Origin: Sphingomonas oligoaromativorans
GTDB lineage: Bacteria; Pseudomonadota; Alphaproteobacteria; Sphingomonadales; Sphingomonadaceae
Direction: 5' to 3'
Assembly (NCBI RefSeq): GCF_011762195.1
Contig: NZ_JAASQK010000002.1
Span: forward strand, 62,001-126,000
DNA: 64,000 nt
Made by a program: the position numbers and the translations under genes. This document shows, in pieces, positions 17,174 through 26,473 of this stretch. How positions within the stretch are numbered: the stretch's first letter is position 1; each line of letters opens with the position of its first letter. A model generated the notes under the pieces. It saw only the letters and a program-made list of their open reading frames with translations. It made no database searches and had not been told where the DNA came from.

Positions 17174-19425
17174 CGGTTCAGCGTCAATCGGTCGAGCAGC
17201 CACAGCGGGTCCGGTGCTTTCTGGGTGAAGGTCATGCAGAGATCGTGCGTGCCCTTGACGGGCATCGCAAGCGGGCCGGAGAGTGTCGTCACGCCATCCG
17301 AACGGGTGGCGGGCGCGAGCGGGATGCTGGCGATGCGCGGGCCGTCGCAACTATCCTGCCGCACTTCCAGTTCGCCGTCGGGCGTCTCGGGCTTGCGGAA
17401 CTTCACCGAAGCGATGTCCGCCCCAAGCTGATAGTTGAACGGCACGCTCCCCACCTCGGCGTTGAGCGACCGCACGCCATCGAGCGGGGCTTTCGGCCAG
17501 ATCCAGCACGTCTGCATCGCGTCGCCCCAAAGGATGCGCCGCACGCCGTCGGTCGCGCCGTCGTCCTCGATGCGGTCCGGCAGCTTGTTGGAGCACAGGT
17601 TCATCGCCGTCGCGGCGCGCGTAAAGGGGCTGGCGGCGTCGAAGCTCCAGCGCTGCGCGGTGCCGAGCGGCGTTCCGTCGAGGAAGGCCTGCGCCGCGAT
17701 CCGGTTGGTGCCCGTGAAGGCGATCGGCCCGGCGTAGAGCGGTGACTTCGCGGTCGGCGCACTGCCATCTGTCGTGACGCGAACCTCGCCCATCGTGGCC
17801 GGCTGGACGAGCGTGATCGCGCCACCGTCAAGCTTCGCCTCCACGTCGAGCGGCGTCCGGTCATAGGCCCAGCCGAGCCTCTGCCAGCGCGCCAGCTCCG
17901 GCTGGAGCCGCCTTATGAAGCCGGCCCAGTCGCGTGTACCCGCAGGCGACCAGCCCAGCTCCGCCAGCACGGCGGCGCGCGGCCAGATCATCCGATCGGC
18001 GAAATCCGTGGTGCGGACCCGCTCGGTCCACAGATTGACCTGAACGCCCAGGATATGCCGCCGCTCTTCCGCGCTCAGCGCGGCCGGTGCGGTGTCGAAA
18101 TCATAGAGCCGCTTCCAGCTCACGATCTCGCCGCGACCGGGCGGCTCGTCGGGGGAATCGCTCTGCCGGTTGTCGAGATAGAACACCGGCGCGGGCGCGA
18201 GCACCGTGTCATGCCCGAGACGCGCCGCCTTGAGCGCGCCATCCATGCCGCGCCACGACATCACCGTGGCATCCGCGGGCACGCTGCCTTCGAGGATTTC
18301 GTCCCAGCCGATCAGACGGCGACCGTGCTTTTCCAGATAGTCGCCCAGCCGGCCGGTGAACCAGCCTTGCAGCGCCTCCTCGTCCTTGAGGCCGAGCGTC
18401 TTGATGCGGGCCTGCGCGCGCGGATCGGACTTCCACTGGCCCTTGGGCGCCTCGTCGCCGCCGACATGGATGTAGGTGCCGGGGAACAGCGCCATCACCT
18501 CGTCGAGCACATTGTCGATGAAGGTGAAGGTCGAATCCTCGGTGTTGAGCAGATTGGGCAGGATGCCCCAGTCCGAACTGGGCACCTTGGGCGGATTGGG
18601 GGTCGAGCCCAGCTCGGGATAGGCCGCCACCATCGCCGTCGCATGGCCCGGCATATCGATCTCGGGGACGATCGTGATGTGCCGCGCCGCCGCATAGGCG
18701 ACGATCCGGCGAATTTCGTCCTTGGTGTAGAAGCCGCCGTAACGTACCGGCTGCCCGGTCTTGGGATCACGCCCCGCCGCGCCGACGGGAGTACGCCATG
18801 CGCCGATCTGCGTGAGGCGCGGATAGCGGTCGATCTCGATGCGCCAGCCCTCGTCGTCGGTCAGGTGCCAATGGAAGACATTGAGCTTCTCCGCCGCCAT
18901 CCGGTCGAGCAGTTGCTCGACATAGGGCACCGGCTGGAAGTGGCGGGCGCTGTCCAGCATCACGCCGCGCCAGGCGAAGGCCGGCTGGTCCTCGATGCGG
19001 ACGGCGGCGATGCGGCCACCCTTCGCAGAAGCGACAAGCTGCCACAGGGTTTCAGCGCCGTAGAAGAGTCCGGCGTCCCCGCTCGCCCGGATGGTGATGG
19101 CCTTAGGCGTCACCTCCAGCCGATAGGCCTCCTCGCCCGCCACGGAGGCATCGCGGATGAAACGCACCCCGCCCGACGGGCCGGCGCGGAACTTCTCCCC
19201 GTGTCCCTTCGCGACAAGATCGAGGAAGCGCTCCCGCGCCGCCACCGTCCCTTTGTCGGCGGGATCGGCGGAAAGGATGAGCCCCTCGCCCGCAAGCGCG
19301 AAGCTCCCCTCGCCCGCCACCACGGAGGCCGGCATCGGCAGAAGCGGTGGCGTGGAGGCCGCCGCTGCGGCCCCCGTTGCAACCAGTGGAGCCAAGGCAA
19401 CGGCAAGACGCCAAGCCACTCGCAT
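17170..19425 (-). CDS. Beta-N-acetylhexosaminidase, GH20
   Basis: A 751-residue exported enzyme that releases terminal NAG from chito-oligosaccharides or glycans. It has a signal peptide (MRVAWRLAVALAPLVATGAAAA), a GH20b-like N-terminal domain, then the GH20 barrel with WRGVMLDSARHFQPVPYVEQ, VFHWHLTDDEGWRIEIDRYP and VPEIDMPGHATAMVAAYPEL. The catalytic pair D324-E325 sits in HVGGDEAPKGQWK. The late-barrel signature VMSWRGMDGALKAARLGHD is also present, and a C-terminal beta-rich region of about 200 residues completes it. It lies between the receptor and PTS genes, so it probably works in the periplasm or outer membrane, feeding NAG to the permease. The gap to the receptor gene is 35 bases. Confidence 0.93.
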   Translation of the reverse strand: MRVAWRLAVALAPLVATGAAAAASTPPLLPMPASVVAGEGSFALAGEGLILSADPADKGTVAARERFLDLVAKGHGEKFRAGPSGGVRFIRDASVAGEEAYRLEVTPKAITIRASGDAGLFYGAETLWQLVASAKGGRIAAVRIEDQPAFAWRGVMLDSARHFQPVPYVEQLLDRMAAEKLNVFHWHLTDDEGWRIEIDRYPRLTQIGAWRTPVGAAGRDPKTGQPVRYGGFYTKDEIRRIVAYAAARHITIVPEIDMPGHATAMVAAYPELGSTPNPPKVPSSDWGILPNLLNTEDSTFTFIDNVLDEVMALFPGTYIHVGGDEAPKGQWKSDPRAQARIKTLGLKDEEALQGWFTGRLGDYLEKHGRRLIGWDEILEGSVPADATVMSWRGMDGALKAARLGHDTVLAPAPVFYLDNRQSDSPDEPPGRGEIVSWKRLYDFDTAPAALSAEERRHILGVQVNLWTERVRTTDFADRMIWPRAAVLAELGWSPAGTRDWAGFIRRLQPELARWQRLGWAYDRTPLDVEAKLDGGAITLVQPATMGEVRVTTDGSAPTAKSPLYAGPIAFTGTNRIAAQAFLDGTPLGTAQRWSFDAASPFTRAATAMNLCSNKLPDRIEDDGATDGVRRILWGDAMQTCWIWPKAPLDGVRSLNAEVGSVPFNYQLGADIASVKFRKPETPDGELEVRQDSCDGPRIASIPLAPATRSDGVTTLSGPLAMPVKGTHDLCMTFTQKAPDPLWLLDRLTLNR

Positions 19426-19460
19426 TCAATCCTCCCAGCCGTTCGTCGGCCGATCCTGCC

Positions 19461-22214
19461 TCAGAAGTTCAGCCGCGCGCCAGCATAGAAGGTGCGGCCG
19501 TTATCGTAATAGGCACGCGGCACCGCCTTATCCCCGACGAAATAATAGAGCTTCGAGTTGGTGATGTTCTGCGCGTCGAAGCTCAGGTCGACCTGCTTGG
19601 TGACGTGGATCAGCACCGATCCGTCGAGCTGGCCGAAATCGTCCTGCCACATCGGGGTCGAGCGATCGATGCCCGAGCGGAACTTGGAGCGGAAGCTGTA
19701 GGCGAGCCGCGCCGAAACCCACTTGTCCTCGAAATAGCCGGTGACGTTGTAGGTGTGCTTCGAGTTGCCGTCGATCACGCGGCTGAAGCCGTCGGAGGCG
19801 ACGACCGCGCTCTTCTTCTTCTTCGCGTCCGAATAGGTGTAGTTGGCGATGATGCCGAAGCCCCAGGCGATCGGCTGCTGCCAGTTCACCTCGACACCCT
19901 TGTTGGTGCCGCCGCCGCCGTTCACCGGCGCGGTGACGAGGAAGTTCGCGCCGTCGGGGTGCTGCTGCGTCTTGTAGAACTGGGTCGTGGTCTGGCTGGT
20001 GATGTAGCTCTTGATGTCGAGATCGAAGAGACCGACCGAGAACAGCGCCTGCGGGGCGTAATACCATTCCGCCGCGAGGTTGAACTGCCAGGCGCGATAG
20101 GGCTTCAGGTGCGGATTGCCGCCCGCCGTGCCGGTAAGGCCCAGATCGTCGAGGCTGAAGGCGCCGGCGAGCTGCGCATAGCCCGGCCGCGACATCACCT
20201 TGGCGGCGGCGCCGCGCACCAGCAGCTTCTCGTTGATGTTGTAGGTGAGGTTGGCGCTCGGCAGCACGTCCCAATATTTGCTGCCGTCGCGCACCGTGCC
20301 GTAGTCGCCGAAGATCGAATGGACGTCGAGCGTCTCGGCGTTCGGCGAATATTGCGTCGTGGCGAGATCCGTGTGGACCGCGCGCACGCCGATATTGCCG
20401 CGCCAGTCACGATCGTTGCCGACCTTGGCCATCGCGTAGACGGCGGCGTCCCTCTCCTTCACCGAGAAGCTCTGCGGCGGATAGAAGCCGAACACACGGC
20501 CGCCATTCTGCGAGAGAAGCTCCAGCACCTTGTCGCGATTGGCGAGCGCATAAGGCGGCGCGCCGGCGATGCCATCCGAATAGTCGCCCGGCGTCATGTC
20601 ACCGTCGTAGACCGAGCCGAGGCCGATGGTCTGCGTGCCCGAGAAGAGCCCGTTGCCGGCCCACTGATAGGCATCATAGATGAGCGAGCGCTTGTGATCG
20701 GTGTAGCGCCCGCCGACCTTGATCGACTTCAGCCAGCCATTGTCGATGGCATATTCGGCATCGGCCTTGGCGTAGAACTCCCTGTCGGGGGAGACGATCT
20801 TGCCGCCCCAGCTCCAGTTGTAGAAATTGTCGAGATAGGCGGCCGAGCTGTTGTCGGCCGGCAGATCCGGGAAGCTCAGATTGGCGTGCTTGCCGTCGAA
20901 GGCATAGCTCATGCCCGTGCGCCAGTAGGTCTCCCACGCCTCGGTGTCGGAGGTGGCGCCCTTGCCCTTGGTGTAGCCGATCTCGCCGTCCAGCGTCAGC
21001 GCGTCGGTCGGCCGCCACTTGGCGTCGAAATTGGCGACCCAGGTGGAACTGTAGGCCGTGCGGAAGATGTCGTCCTGCACCTTGCCGTAGACCGGTGCGC
21101 CGTTGGTGGCGGTGTTCGCCCAGGTGGCGCCGGTCAGCACATTCTGGCCGCCGATATTCTTAATCGTATAGCCGGTGAGCGCGTTGCCCTCGTCCTTGCT
21201 GATATCGTCGAGGCCGGCGCTGGAATTCTGGCCAAGCAGGCGCGACGTCCACGCCATCGAGTTCACATTGGTATTATTGGCGTCCATCCGGGTGTAGAGG
21301 CCGGTAGCGGTCAGTTCCAGATTGTCGGTCGGCTTCCACTGCACGGCGATGTCGCCGCCCTTGCGGACGCGCTGCTGCGTGAAATAGGCGTTGCCGATCA
21401 GCGTCGGCGCCAGCACCGTCTGGCCGGTGTCCGCGAAATTATCGACGGTCTGGTAGCCGAGGAATTCCTGGCCGTCGCGGCGGAAGGCGCGCTTCTCGTA
21501 GAAGCCCGAGACGAGGACGCCGAACGTCTCGTCCTTGTTCTTCCAGCTCGCCACGCCCGAGAATTGCGGCTCCCACTTGGCCGCGAGATCGTTATAGGCG
21601 CCCTGCCCGGAGAGATGGACCGAACCCGCCGGCAGATCGAGCGGCATACGGCTGTGGACGTTGATCGTGCCGCCAATGGCGCCTTCGGGGATGTCCGCCT
21701 CGGCGCTCTTGTAGACTTCGAGCTGACCCACGATTTCCGACGGGAACATCGAGAAGTTGAAGCTGCGGCCGCCATTCTGCTGATCGAGCACGAACCAGTC
21801 GCCGGTGGCGACGCTATGTCCGTCGAGCAGCGTGAGGTTGAGGTTGGGATCGGTGCCGCGGATCGAGACGGACTGGTTCTCGCCGAAGCCGCCGGCATTG
21901 GCCGAGCCCGTCACCACGTTCACGCCGGTGAGGCGGCCGAGCGAGTCGGCGACGTTCTTGTCCGGGAATTTGCCGATGTCCTGCGCGGTGATGACTTCGG
22001 ACACCATGTCCGACTTCTTCTTCTGGATCAGCGAGGCCTCGATCGACGCGCGCAGGCCGGTGACGACGATCTCTTCGCCGCCGGGCGTCGCGGCATCCGC
22101 CGCAGGAGCGACGGCGACGCCATCCGCATTGTCCGCAGCGGCAGCCGGCATGGCTGTTGCGAGCGCGAGCAAGCTCGCCGATACCGTCCAAAGAGCTTTG
22201 GTTCCCCTGACCAT
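19461..22214 (-). CDS. TonB-dependent receptor of the NAG/chito-oligosaccharide locus
   Basis: A 917-residue TonB-dependent receptor of the subfamily that starts its plug with EIVVTGLRASIEASLIQKKK, followed by ITAQDIGKFPDKNVADSLGR and LTGVNV. A signal peptide (MVRGTKALWTVSASLLALATAMPAAAA, shown in parts as LWTVSASLLALATAMPAAAA) precedes it. The barrel ends YAGARLNF, with the terminal aromatic residue expected for BAM-dependent insertion. I set the start at 22214, where AAGGGGA gives a ribosome-binding site; longer in-frame starts lie in the AT-rich promoter region. It is first in the leftward NAG operon and divergent from the GntR regulator gene, so it is the likely uptake porin for chito-oligosaccharides. 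Confidence 0.94.
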   Translation of the reverse strand: MVRGTKALWTVSASLLALATAMPAAAADNADGVAVAPAADAATPGGEEIVVTGLRASIEASLIQKKKSDMVSEVITAQDIGKFPDKNVADSLGRLTGVNVVTGSANAGGFGENQSVSIRGTDPNLNLTLLDGHSVATGDWFVLDQQNGGRSFNFSMFPSEIVGQLEVYKSAEADIPEGAIGGTINVHSRMPLDLPAGSVHLSGQGAYNDLAAKWEPQFSGVASWKNKDETFGVLVSGFYEKRAFRRDGQEFLGYQTVDNFADTGQTVLAPTLIGNAYFTQQRVRKGGDIAVQWKPTDNLELTATGLYTRMDANNTNVNSMAWTSRLLGQNSSAGLDDISKDEGNALTGYTIKNIGGQNVLTGATWANTATNGAPVYGKVQDDIFRTAYSSTWVANFDAKWRPTDALTLDGEIGYTKGKGATSDTEAWETYWRTGMSYAFDGKHANLSFPDLPADNSSAAYLDNFYNWSWGGKIVSPDREFYAKADAEYAIDNGWLKSIKVGGRYTDHKRSLIYDAYQWAGNGLFSGTQTIGLGSVYDGDMTPGDYSDGIAGAPPYALANRDKVLELLSQNGGRVFGFYPPQSFSVKERDAAVYAMAKVGNDRDWRGNIGVRAVHTDLATTQYSPNAETLDVHSIFGDYGTVRDGSKYWDVLPSANLTYNINEKLLVRGAAAKVMSRPGYAQLAGAFSLDDLGLTGTAGGNPHLKPYRAWQFNLAAEWYYAPQALFSVGLFDLDIKSYITSQTTTQFYKTQQHPDGANFLVTAPVNGGGGTNKGVEVNWQQPIAWGFGIIANYTYSDAKKKKSAVVASDGFSRVIDGNSKHTYNVTGYFEDKWVSARLAYSFRSKFRSGIDRSTPMWQDDFGQLDGSVLIHVTKQVDLSFDAQNITNSKLYYFVGDKAVPRAYYDNGRTFYAGARLNF

Positions 22215-22349
22215 GTCCGTTTCCCCTTCATGCCGGCGGAGACAAGGCCAATTTACGACCACGTCCCTACCGCGCCGCCCTGGCTCGTGTCAGAATTTGC
22301 TTCGATCACGAGCGTTCGATGTAATAAGGAGACCATCGTCACGAGATTG

Positions 22350-22408
22350 CAATACCAAAAATGATTCCAATTCCAATTTTTTGTAATTTCGGTATTGTAT
22401 TGGTATCT
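22350..22408. promoter_or_regulatory. Candidate operator half-sites for the NAG GntR regulator
   Basis: The 22215-22447 divergent region is clearly more AT-rich than its surroundings. It holds CAATACCA at 22350-22357 on one strand and two opposite-facing copies of the same core, GGTATTG at 22391-22397 and TTGGTAT at 22400-22406. TGGTAT-type half-sites are what UTRA-domain GntR regulators of amino-sugar genes (NagR/DasR type) recognise. The arrangement would let one regulator control both the receptor operon and its own operon. No footprint or consensus comparison was possible. Confidence 0.5.
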
Positions 22409-22447
22409 AACGTAATGCATGAAAACAGGACTAGGCGGGAGCAAGGC

Positions 22448-23179
22448 ATGTTCGTGGAGCGGGTGGGAATGCTGAAGGGGGGCGACAGCGCGCCGCTCTA
22501 TCTCCAGCTTCAGCGCGTGCTGCGCGACGCGATCGAGCGGCAGGTGCTCCAGCCCGACGAGGCGCTGCCCCCCGAACGCGATCTGGCCGATGCCTATGGC
22601 GTCTCCCGCGTCACGGTGCGCAAGGCGCTGGACGGGCTGGTCGATGCGCGGCTCCTCACCCGGCGTCAGGGCGCGGGCACTTTCGTCGCCACTCGCGTGG
22701 AGAAGAATTTCGCCACCATCTCCTCCTTCACCGAGGACATGGAGAGCAGAGGCCGCCGCCCGTCGAGCGAGTGGCTGAGCCGCTCCGAAGGCGTGGTGAG
22801 CCCGGAAGAGGCGATGGCGCTTGGGCTCAGCCCCGGCAGCGCGGTCTATCGCTTCTCGCGCATCCGCTTCGCAGACGATGTGTCGATGGCGCTCGAATAT
22901 ACGACGGTGCCGGCCACCTCGCTGCCCTCGCCCGATGCGGTGGGCACCTCGCTTTATGCCGCGCTGGGGACGGCGCGGCCGGTGCGCGTGCTGCAACGGC
23001 TGCGCGCCGTGCTGTTCACCGCCGAGCAGGCCGCTCTCCTGCATATCCCGGAAAGCTCCGCCGGGCTGCTGATCGAACGGCGGGGCTTTGCGGGCGACGG
23101 CCGCACCGTGGAATTCACACGATCCTACTATCGGGGCGATTCCTATGACTTCGTGGCCGAACTCCAGGCCGCGCCCTAA
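22448..23179 (+). CDS. nagR: GntR-family regulator with UTRA ligand domain (NAG-locus regulator)
   Basis: A 243-residue transcription factor. The N-terminal winged helix is typical of the HutC/UTRA branch of GntR proteins: PLYLQLQRVLRDAIERQ, LPPERDLADAYGVSRVTVRK and LTRRQGAGTFVA. The C-terminal UTRA domain (about 95-243) binds a small effector, in this context probably NAG-6-P or GlcN-6-P. The start at 22448 is preceded by GGGAGCAAGG; an in-frame ATG at 22415 is an alternative. It is divergent from the receptor operon and is followed at once by nagB-II and nagA. Role as the local repressor is inferred from position and family. Confidence 0.88.
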   Translation: MFVERVGMLKGGDSAPLYLQLQRVLRDAIERQVLQPDEALPPERDLADAYGVSRVTVRKALDGLVDARLLTRRQGAGTFVATRVEKNFATISSFTEDMESRGRRPSSEWLSRSEGVVSPEEAMALGLSPGSAVYRFSRIRFADDVSMALEYTTVPATSLPSPDAVGTSLYAALGTARPVRVLQRLRAVLFTAEQAALLHIPESSAGLLIERRGFAGDGRTVEFTRSYYRGDSYDFVAELQAAP

Positions 23180-23209
23180 GTGAACGCCTCTGACCACCGG
23201 AGTATCGAG

Positions 23210-24259
23210 TTGTCCGAACCCCTCGCGGCGCGCGCCGAAGCGACATTGATGCATCAGGAAGCAGGCGAGGCCGGCGCCGTCGTCCGGCGCCAGATCGAGC
23301 GCAACCGGCCTGCGATGAAGGCGCTCGGCGAGCGGCTGCGCGCGGACAAGCCCTCCGCGGTGGCCACGCTGGCGCGCGGAAGCTCGGATAATGCCGCCAC
23401 CTTCGGCCGATACCTGATCGAGACCCATGCCGGCGTGCTGACAGGTTCCTCCTCGCCGTCGGTCGCCTCGGTCTATGACGCGGCGCCGGCGATGCAGGGC
23501 GCGGTGATGATCGCGCTCTCGCAATCCGGCCGCAGCCCCGATCTGGTCGCCGCCGCCGAGGCCGCCAAGGCGCGGGGCGCGCTTCTGATCGCGCTGGTCA
23601 ACGACGAAGCTTCGCCGCTGGCGACTGCGGCCGACGTCTTCCTGCCGCTCTGCGCCGGGCCGGAGAGGAGCGTCGCCGCCACCAAGTCCTTCATCGCCTC
23701 CCTCTCGGCGCTGCTCCACCTCGTCGCGGAGTGGACCGGCGATCCGGCGCTGATGGCCGCGCTGGAGGCGCTTCCCGATGCGCTCGACGAGGCGTGGGCG
23801 CTCGACTGGTCGGCGGCGCTGCCGGTGCTGAGGGAGGCCGCCAGCTTCTATGTCGTGGGGCGCGGGCACGGCTTCGGCATCGCGCAGGAAGCGGCGCTCA
23901 AGATCAAGGAAACCTGCGGCCTCCATGCCGAGGCGTTCAGCGCCGCCGAAGTCCGCCACGGACCGATGGCGCTGGTGGAGCATGGCTTTCCGGTGCTGCT
24001 GCTCGGCCAGCAGGACGAGTCGCTGGAGAGCGTCGCCGCGCTCGCGACCGAGTTCAGCACACGCGACGCCGCATTGCTGACCGCCGGGCTGCCGGAAGGG
24101 GCGCCGGGTCTTGCCCTCCCCGCGCTCGACGCCGATCCGCTGATCCAGCCGATCCTGCTGGTGGAAAGTTTCTACCGCTTCGCCAATCTCCTCGCGATCG
24201 CGCGGGGGCGTGACCCGGATCGACCGCCGCATCTCGCCAAGGTGACCGAAACGCTGTGA
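23210..24259 (+). CDS. nagB-II: SIS-domain glucosamine-6-phosphate deaminase (NagB-II type)
   Basis: Two tandem SIS domains with no glutaminase domain, the hallmark of the NagB-II deaminases that replace classical NagB in many proteobacteria; the reaction is GlcN-6-P to fructose-6-P plus ammonia. Visible are ARGSSDNAATFGRYLIE, the phosphosugar loop ALSQSGRSPDLVAAAEAAK, GPERSVAATKSFIA, VVGRGHGFGIAQEAALKIKE and CGLHAEAFSAAEVRHGPMAL. I chose the TTG at 23210 because CCGGAG lies seven bases upstream. In-frame alternatives are a GTG at 23180, immediately after the regulator stop, and an ATG at 23249. It sits between the regulator and nagA in one operon. Confidence 0.87.
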   Translation: MSEPLAARAEATLMHQEAGEAGAVVRRQIERNRPAMKALGERLRADKPSAVATLARGSSDNAATFGRYLIETHAGVLTGSSSPSVASVYDAAPAMQGAVMIALSQSGRSPDLVAAAEAAKARGALLIALVNDEASPLATAADVFLPLCAGPERSVAATKSFIASLSALLHLVAEWTGDPALMAALEALPDALDEAWALDWSAALPVLREAASFYVVGRGHGFGIAQEAALKIKETCGLHAEAFSAAEVRHGPMALVEHGFPVLLLGQQDESLESVAALATEFSTRDAALLTAGLPEGAPGLALPALDADPLIQPILLVESFYRFANLLAIARGRDPDRPPHLAKVTETL

Positions 24260-25392
24260 TGGAGATCGCCCTTGTCAACGCCCGCGTGCTGCTGCCCCAG
24301 GGCCTGCGCGACGATCTCGTCGTCACGATCGCGGACGGGCGCATCCGCTCCGTTTCGTCCGAGCCGCCGGAGGGCGCCACGATCGTCGACTGCGGCGGCG
24401 ACATGCTGCTGCCGGGCTTCATCGACACGCAGGTGAACGGCGGCGGCGGCGTGCTGTTCAACGATGCGCCGACCGTCGAGACCATCGCCACCATGGCCGC
24501 CGCCCATCGGCGCTACGGCACGACGGGGATGCTGCCGACGCTCATCAGCGACGATCTTTCGGTGGTCGAGGCCGGCATCGCCGCCGTGGACGCCGCGATC
24601 GAGCAGGGCGTGCCGGGCGTGCTCGGCATCCATATCGAGGGGCCGTTCCTGAGCTACGCGCGGCGCGGCATCCACGACGCCGGTCGCCTGCGCAGGATCG
24701 ACCGCGAGGCGATCCGGTTGCTCGGCTCGGCCAGGCATGGCCGCACGCTGGTGACGCTGGCGCCCGAATGCGTCGAGCCGGGCGATGTCGCGGCGCTGGT
24801 GGATGCCGGCGTGGTCGTCGCGGCGGGGCATAGCGAGGCGGACTATGACACCGTCCGTCGCGCCATCGGCGAGGGGTTGAGCGGCTTCACCCATCTCTTC
24901 AACGCGATGTCGCCTCTCGTGAACCGCGCACCGGGCATGACCGGCGCGGCGCTGGAGGACGATGGCGTCACCGCCGGGTTGATCGTCGACGGGCATCATG
25001 TCCACCCGGCCGTCATCCGCATCGCGCTCAAGGCCAAGGGACATGAACGGCTGATGCTCGTCACCGATGCGATGGCGCTGACCGGCACCGAGGAGGATCA
25101 TTTCATCCTGCAAGGCCGCCATATCCAGCGTGACGGCGACCGCCTAGTGGATGCCGCAGGCACGCTGGCGGGCTCGACGCTCACCATGAACGCGGCGGTG
25201 CGCAACATGATCGCGCAGACCGGCGTGGACCTGCGCCGCGCGGTGGCGATGGCGTCCTCCACGCCGGCAGCCTTCCTCGGCCTGTCGGATCGGACCGGCA
25301 CGATCGCGCCCGGCTTGTCGGCGGACCTCGTGCTGGTCGACAAGGACTGGCAGGTGAAGCGGAGCTGGATCGCGGGCCGGGATTCGGCCTGA
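24259..25392 (+). CDS. nagA: N-acetylglucosamine-6-phosphate deacetylase
   Basis: A 377-residue amidohydrolase-superfamily enzyme removing acetate from NAG-6-P. Signatures include LLPGFIDTQVNGGGGVLFND, GIHIEGPFLSYARRGIHDAG (with the metal-binding Glu), TLAPECVEPG, AGHSEADYD and THLFNAMSPL (both supplying metal-ligand His residues), GLIVDGHHVHP, and the catalytic Asp in MLVTDAMALTGTEE. The ATG at 24259 overlaps the last base of the upstream TGA, giving tight coupling with nagB-II; a GTG one codon earlier is possible. Together NagA and NagB-II complete the path from imported NAG-6-P to fructose-6-P. Confidence 0.95.
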   Translation: MEIALVNARVLLPQGLRDDLVVTIADGRIRSVSSEPPEGATIVDCGGDMLLPGFIDTQVNGGGGVLFNDAPTVETIATMAAAHRRYGTTGMLPTLISDDLSVVEAGIAAVDAAIEQGVPGVLGIHIEGPFLSYARRGIHDAGRLRRIDREAIRLLGSARHGRTLVTLAPECVEPGDVAALVDAGVVVAAGHSEADYDTVRRAIGEGLSGFTHLFNAMSPLVNRAPGMTGAALEDDGVTAGLIVDGHHVHPAVIRIALKAKGHERLMLVTDAMALTGTEEDHFILQGRHIQRDGDRLVDAAGTLAGSTLTMNAAVRNMIAQTGVDLRRAVAMASSTPAAFLGLSDRTGTIAPGLSADLVLVDKDWQVKRSWIAGRDSA

Positions 25393-25415
25393 CGAAGACC
25401 GCCACAGGAGACGCC

Positions 25416-26411
25416 ATGCGCCCGATACGCGAGATCGACGGCATCGACCGGGAGCGCTTTCAGGATGAGATCCTGCCCTCCGCACGACCGGCGGTGCTGC
25501 GCGGGATCGCGGCGGACTGGCCGGCGGTGCGCGCCGCGAACGAAGCAGGCGGCGTCCCGGCCTATATCGAGCGGCTCGGCAGCGGCGCGCCCTGTGAGAT
25601 GATCGTCGGCGCGCCGGAATTCGGCGGCCGCATCTTCTACAACGCCGACATGAGCGGCCTCAATTTCTCGCGCGAGGCGGGCACGCTGGGAACGCTCCTC
25701 GCCCGGCTGGCGGCCGTCGCGAACGAGAAGACGCCACCGGCGCTGGCCGTGCAGTCGCTCGCATCGCGCGACGCCCTGCCCGCCTTCGCGGCGGAGAACC
25801 GGCTCGACCTCCTCGATCCGACTGTCACGCCACGCCTCTGGATCGGCAACCGCATCGTCGTCGCCACCCATCACGACTTGATGGAGAATATCGCGGTGGT
25901 AGTCGCCGGACGGCGGCGCTTCACCCTCTTCCCACCGGAGCAGGCGCCCAATCTCTATATCGGCCCGTTCGAGTTCACGCCCAACGGCGCGCCCGTCAGC
26001 CTCGCCGATCCCGAGGCGCCGGACCTCGGCCGCTTTCCCCGTTTCGCCGCCGCGCTGGAGCAGGCGGAGAGCGCCGAACTCGGCCCCGGCGATGCGATCT
26101 TCATCCCCTATATGTGGTGGCATCATGTGCGCTCGCTAGATGCCTTCAGCATGTTGGCGAATTATTGGTGGGAGGCGACGCCCAAGGCCCAGCCCGGCCT
26201 CGCGCCCATCGACGCGCTGGTCCATGCGAGCCTCGCCCTCGGAGACCTGCCCGCAAGCCAGCGCGAGGCATGGCGCGCGCTGTTCGACCATGTCGTGTTC
26301 GACCGCGCGCAGGCGCATATCCCGGCCGAGCGGCGCGGCATTCGGGGTGCGCTTTCCGAGGCCGCCAAGGCGCGGCTCCGCAAGCAGATCGGCGCGCTGA
26401 TGCTGCAATGA
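25416..26411 (+). CDS. Cupin-like JmjC-fold (Cupin_8) oxygenase-like protein
   Basis: A 331-residue protein of the cupin-8/JmjC-like group. The double-stranded beta-helix is marked by PRLWIGNRIVVATHHDLMEN, giving the H-x-D iron pair (HHDLM), then IAVVVAGRRRFTLFPPEQ and the second-site His in IPYMWWHHVRSLDAF. Iron/2-oxoglutarate hydroxylase activity is the family expectation, but no substrate is known for this subgroup. These proteins are frequent beside TonB-receptor sugar loci in sphingomonads. It follows nagA by 23 bases behind a CAGGAG site and is likely in the same operon, so a regulatory or metabolic role in NAG use is possible. Confidence 0.85.
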   Translation: MRPIREIDGIDRERFQDEILPSARPAVLRGIAADWPAVRAANEAGGVPAYIERLGSGAPCEMIVGAPEFGGRIFYNADMSGLNFSREAGTLGTLLARLAAVANEKTPPALAVQSLASRDALPAFAAENRLDLLDPTVTPRLWIGNRIVVATHHDLMENIAVVVAGRRRFTLFPPEQAPNLYIGPFEFTPNGAPVSLADPEAPDLGRFPRFAAALEQAESAELGPGDAIFIPYMWWHHVRSLDAFSMLANYWWEATPKAQPGLAPIDALVHASLALGDLPASQREAWRALFDHVVFDRAQAHIPAERRGIRGALSEAAKARLRKQIGALMLQ

Positions 26412-26473
26412 ATTGCGCCCGCCCCGCGTTCCGGCGATAGGAGCCGCGAGGTCCAGAGCCGGGAGACGCATCG

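Noticed and set aside
13053..17431. Two long + strand frames (773 and 808 codons) opposite the PTS genes.
   Set aside because: They lie antisense to EIICB and EIIA-HPr-EI, whose active-site residues are all visible, and show only composition-driven open reading.
19347..22364. A 1005-codon + strand frame opposite the NAG-locus TonB receptor.
   Set aside because: No recognisable domain, runs antisense through a receptor with full plug and barrel signatures.
22253..24232. A 659-codon minus-strand frame across the GntR and nagB-II genes.
   Set aside because: It would cross the divergent promoter region, and the + strand products are well-recognised families.
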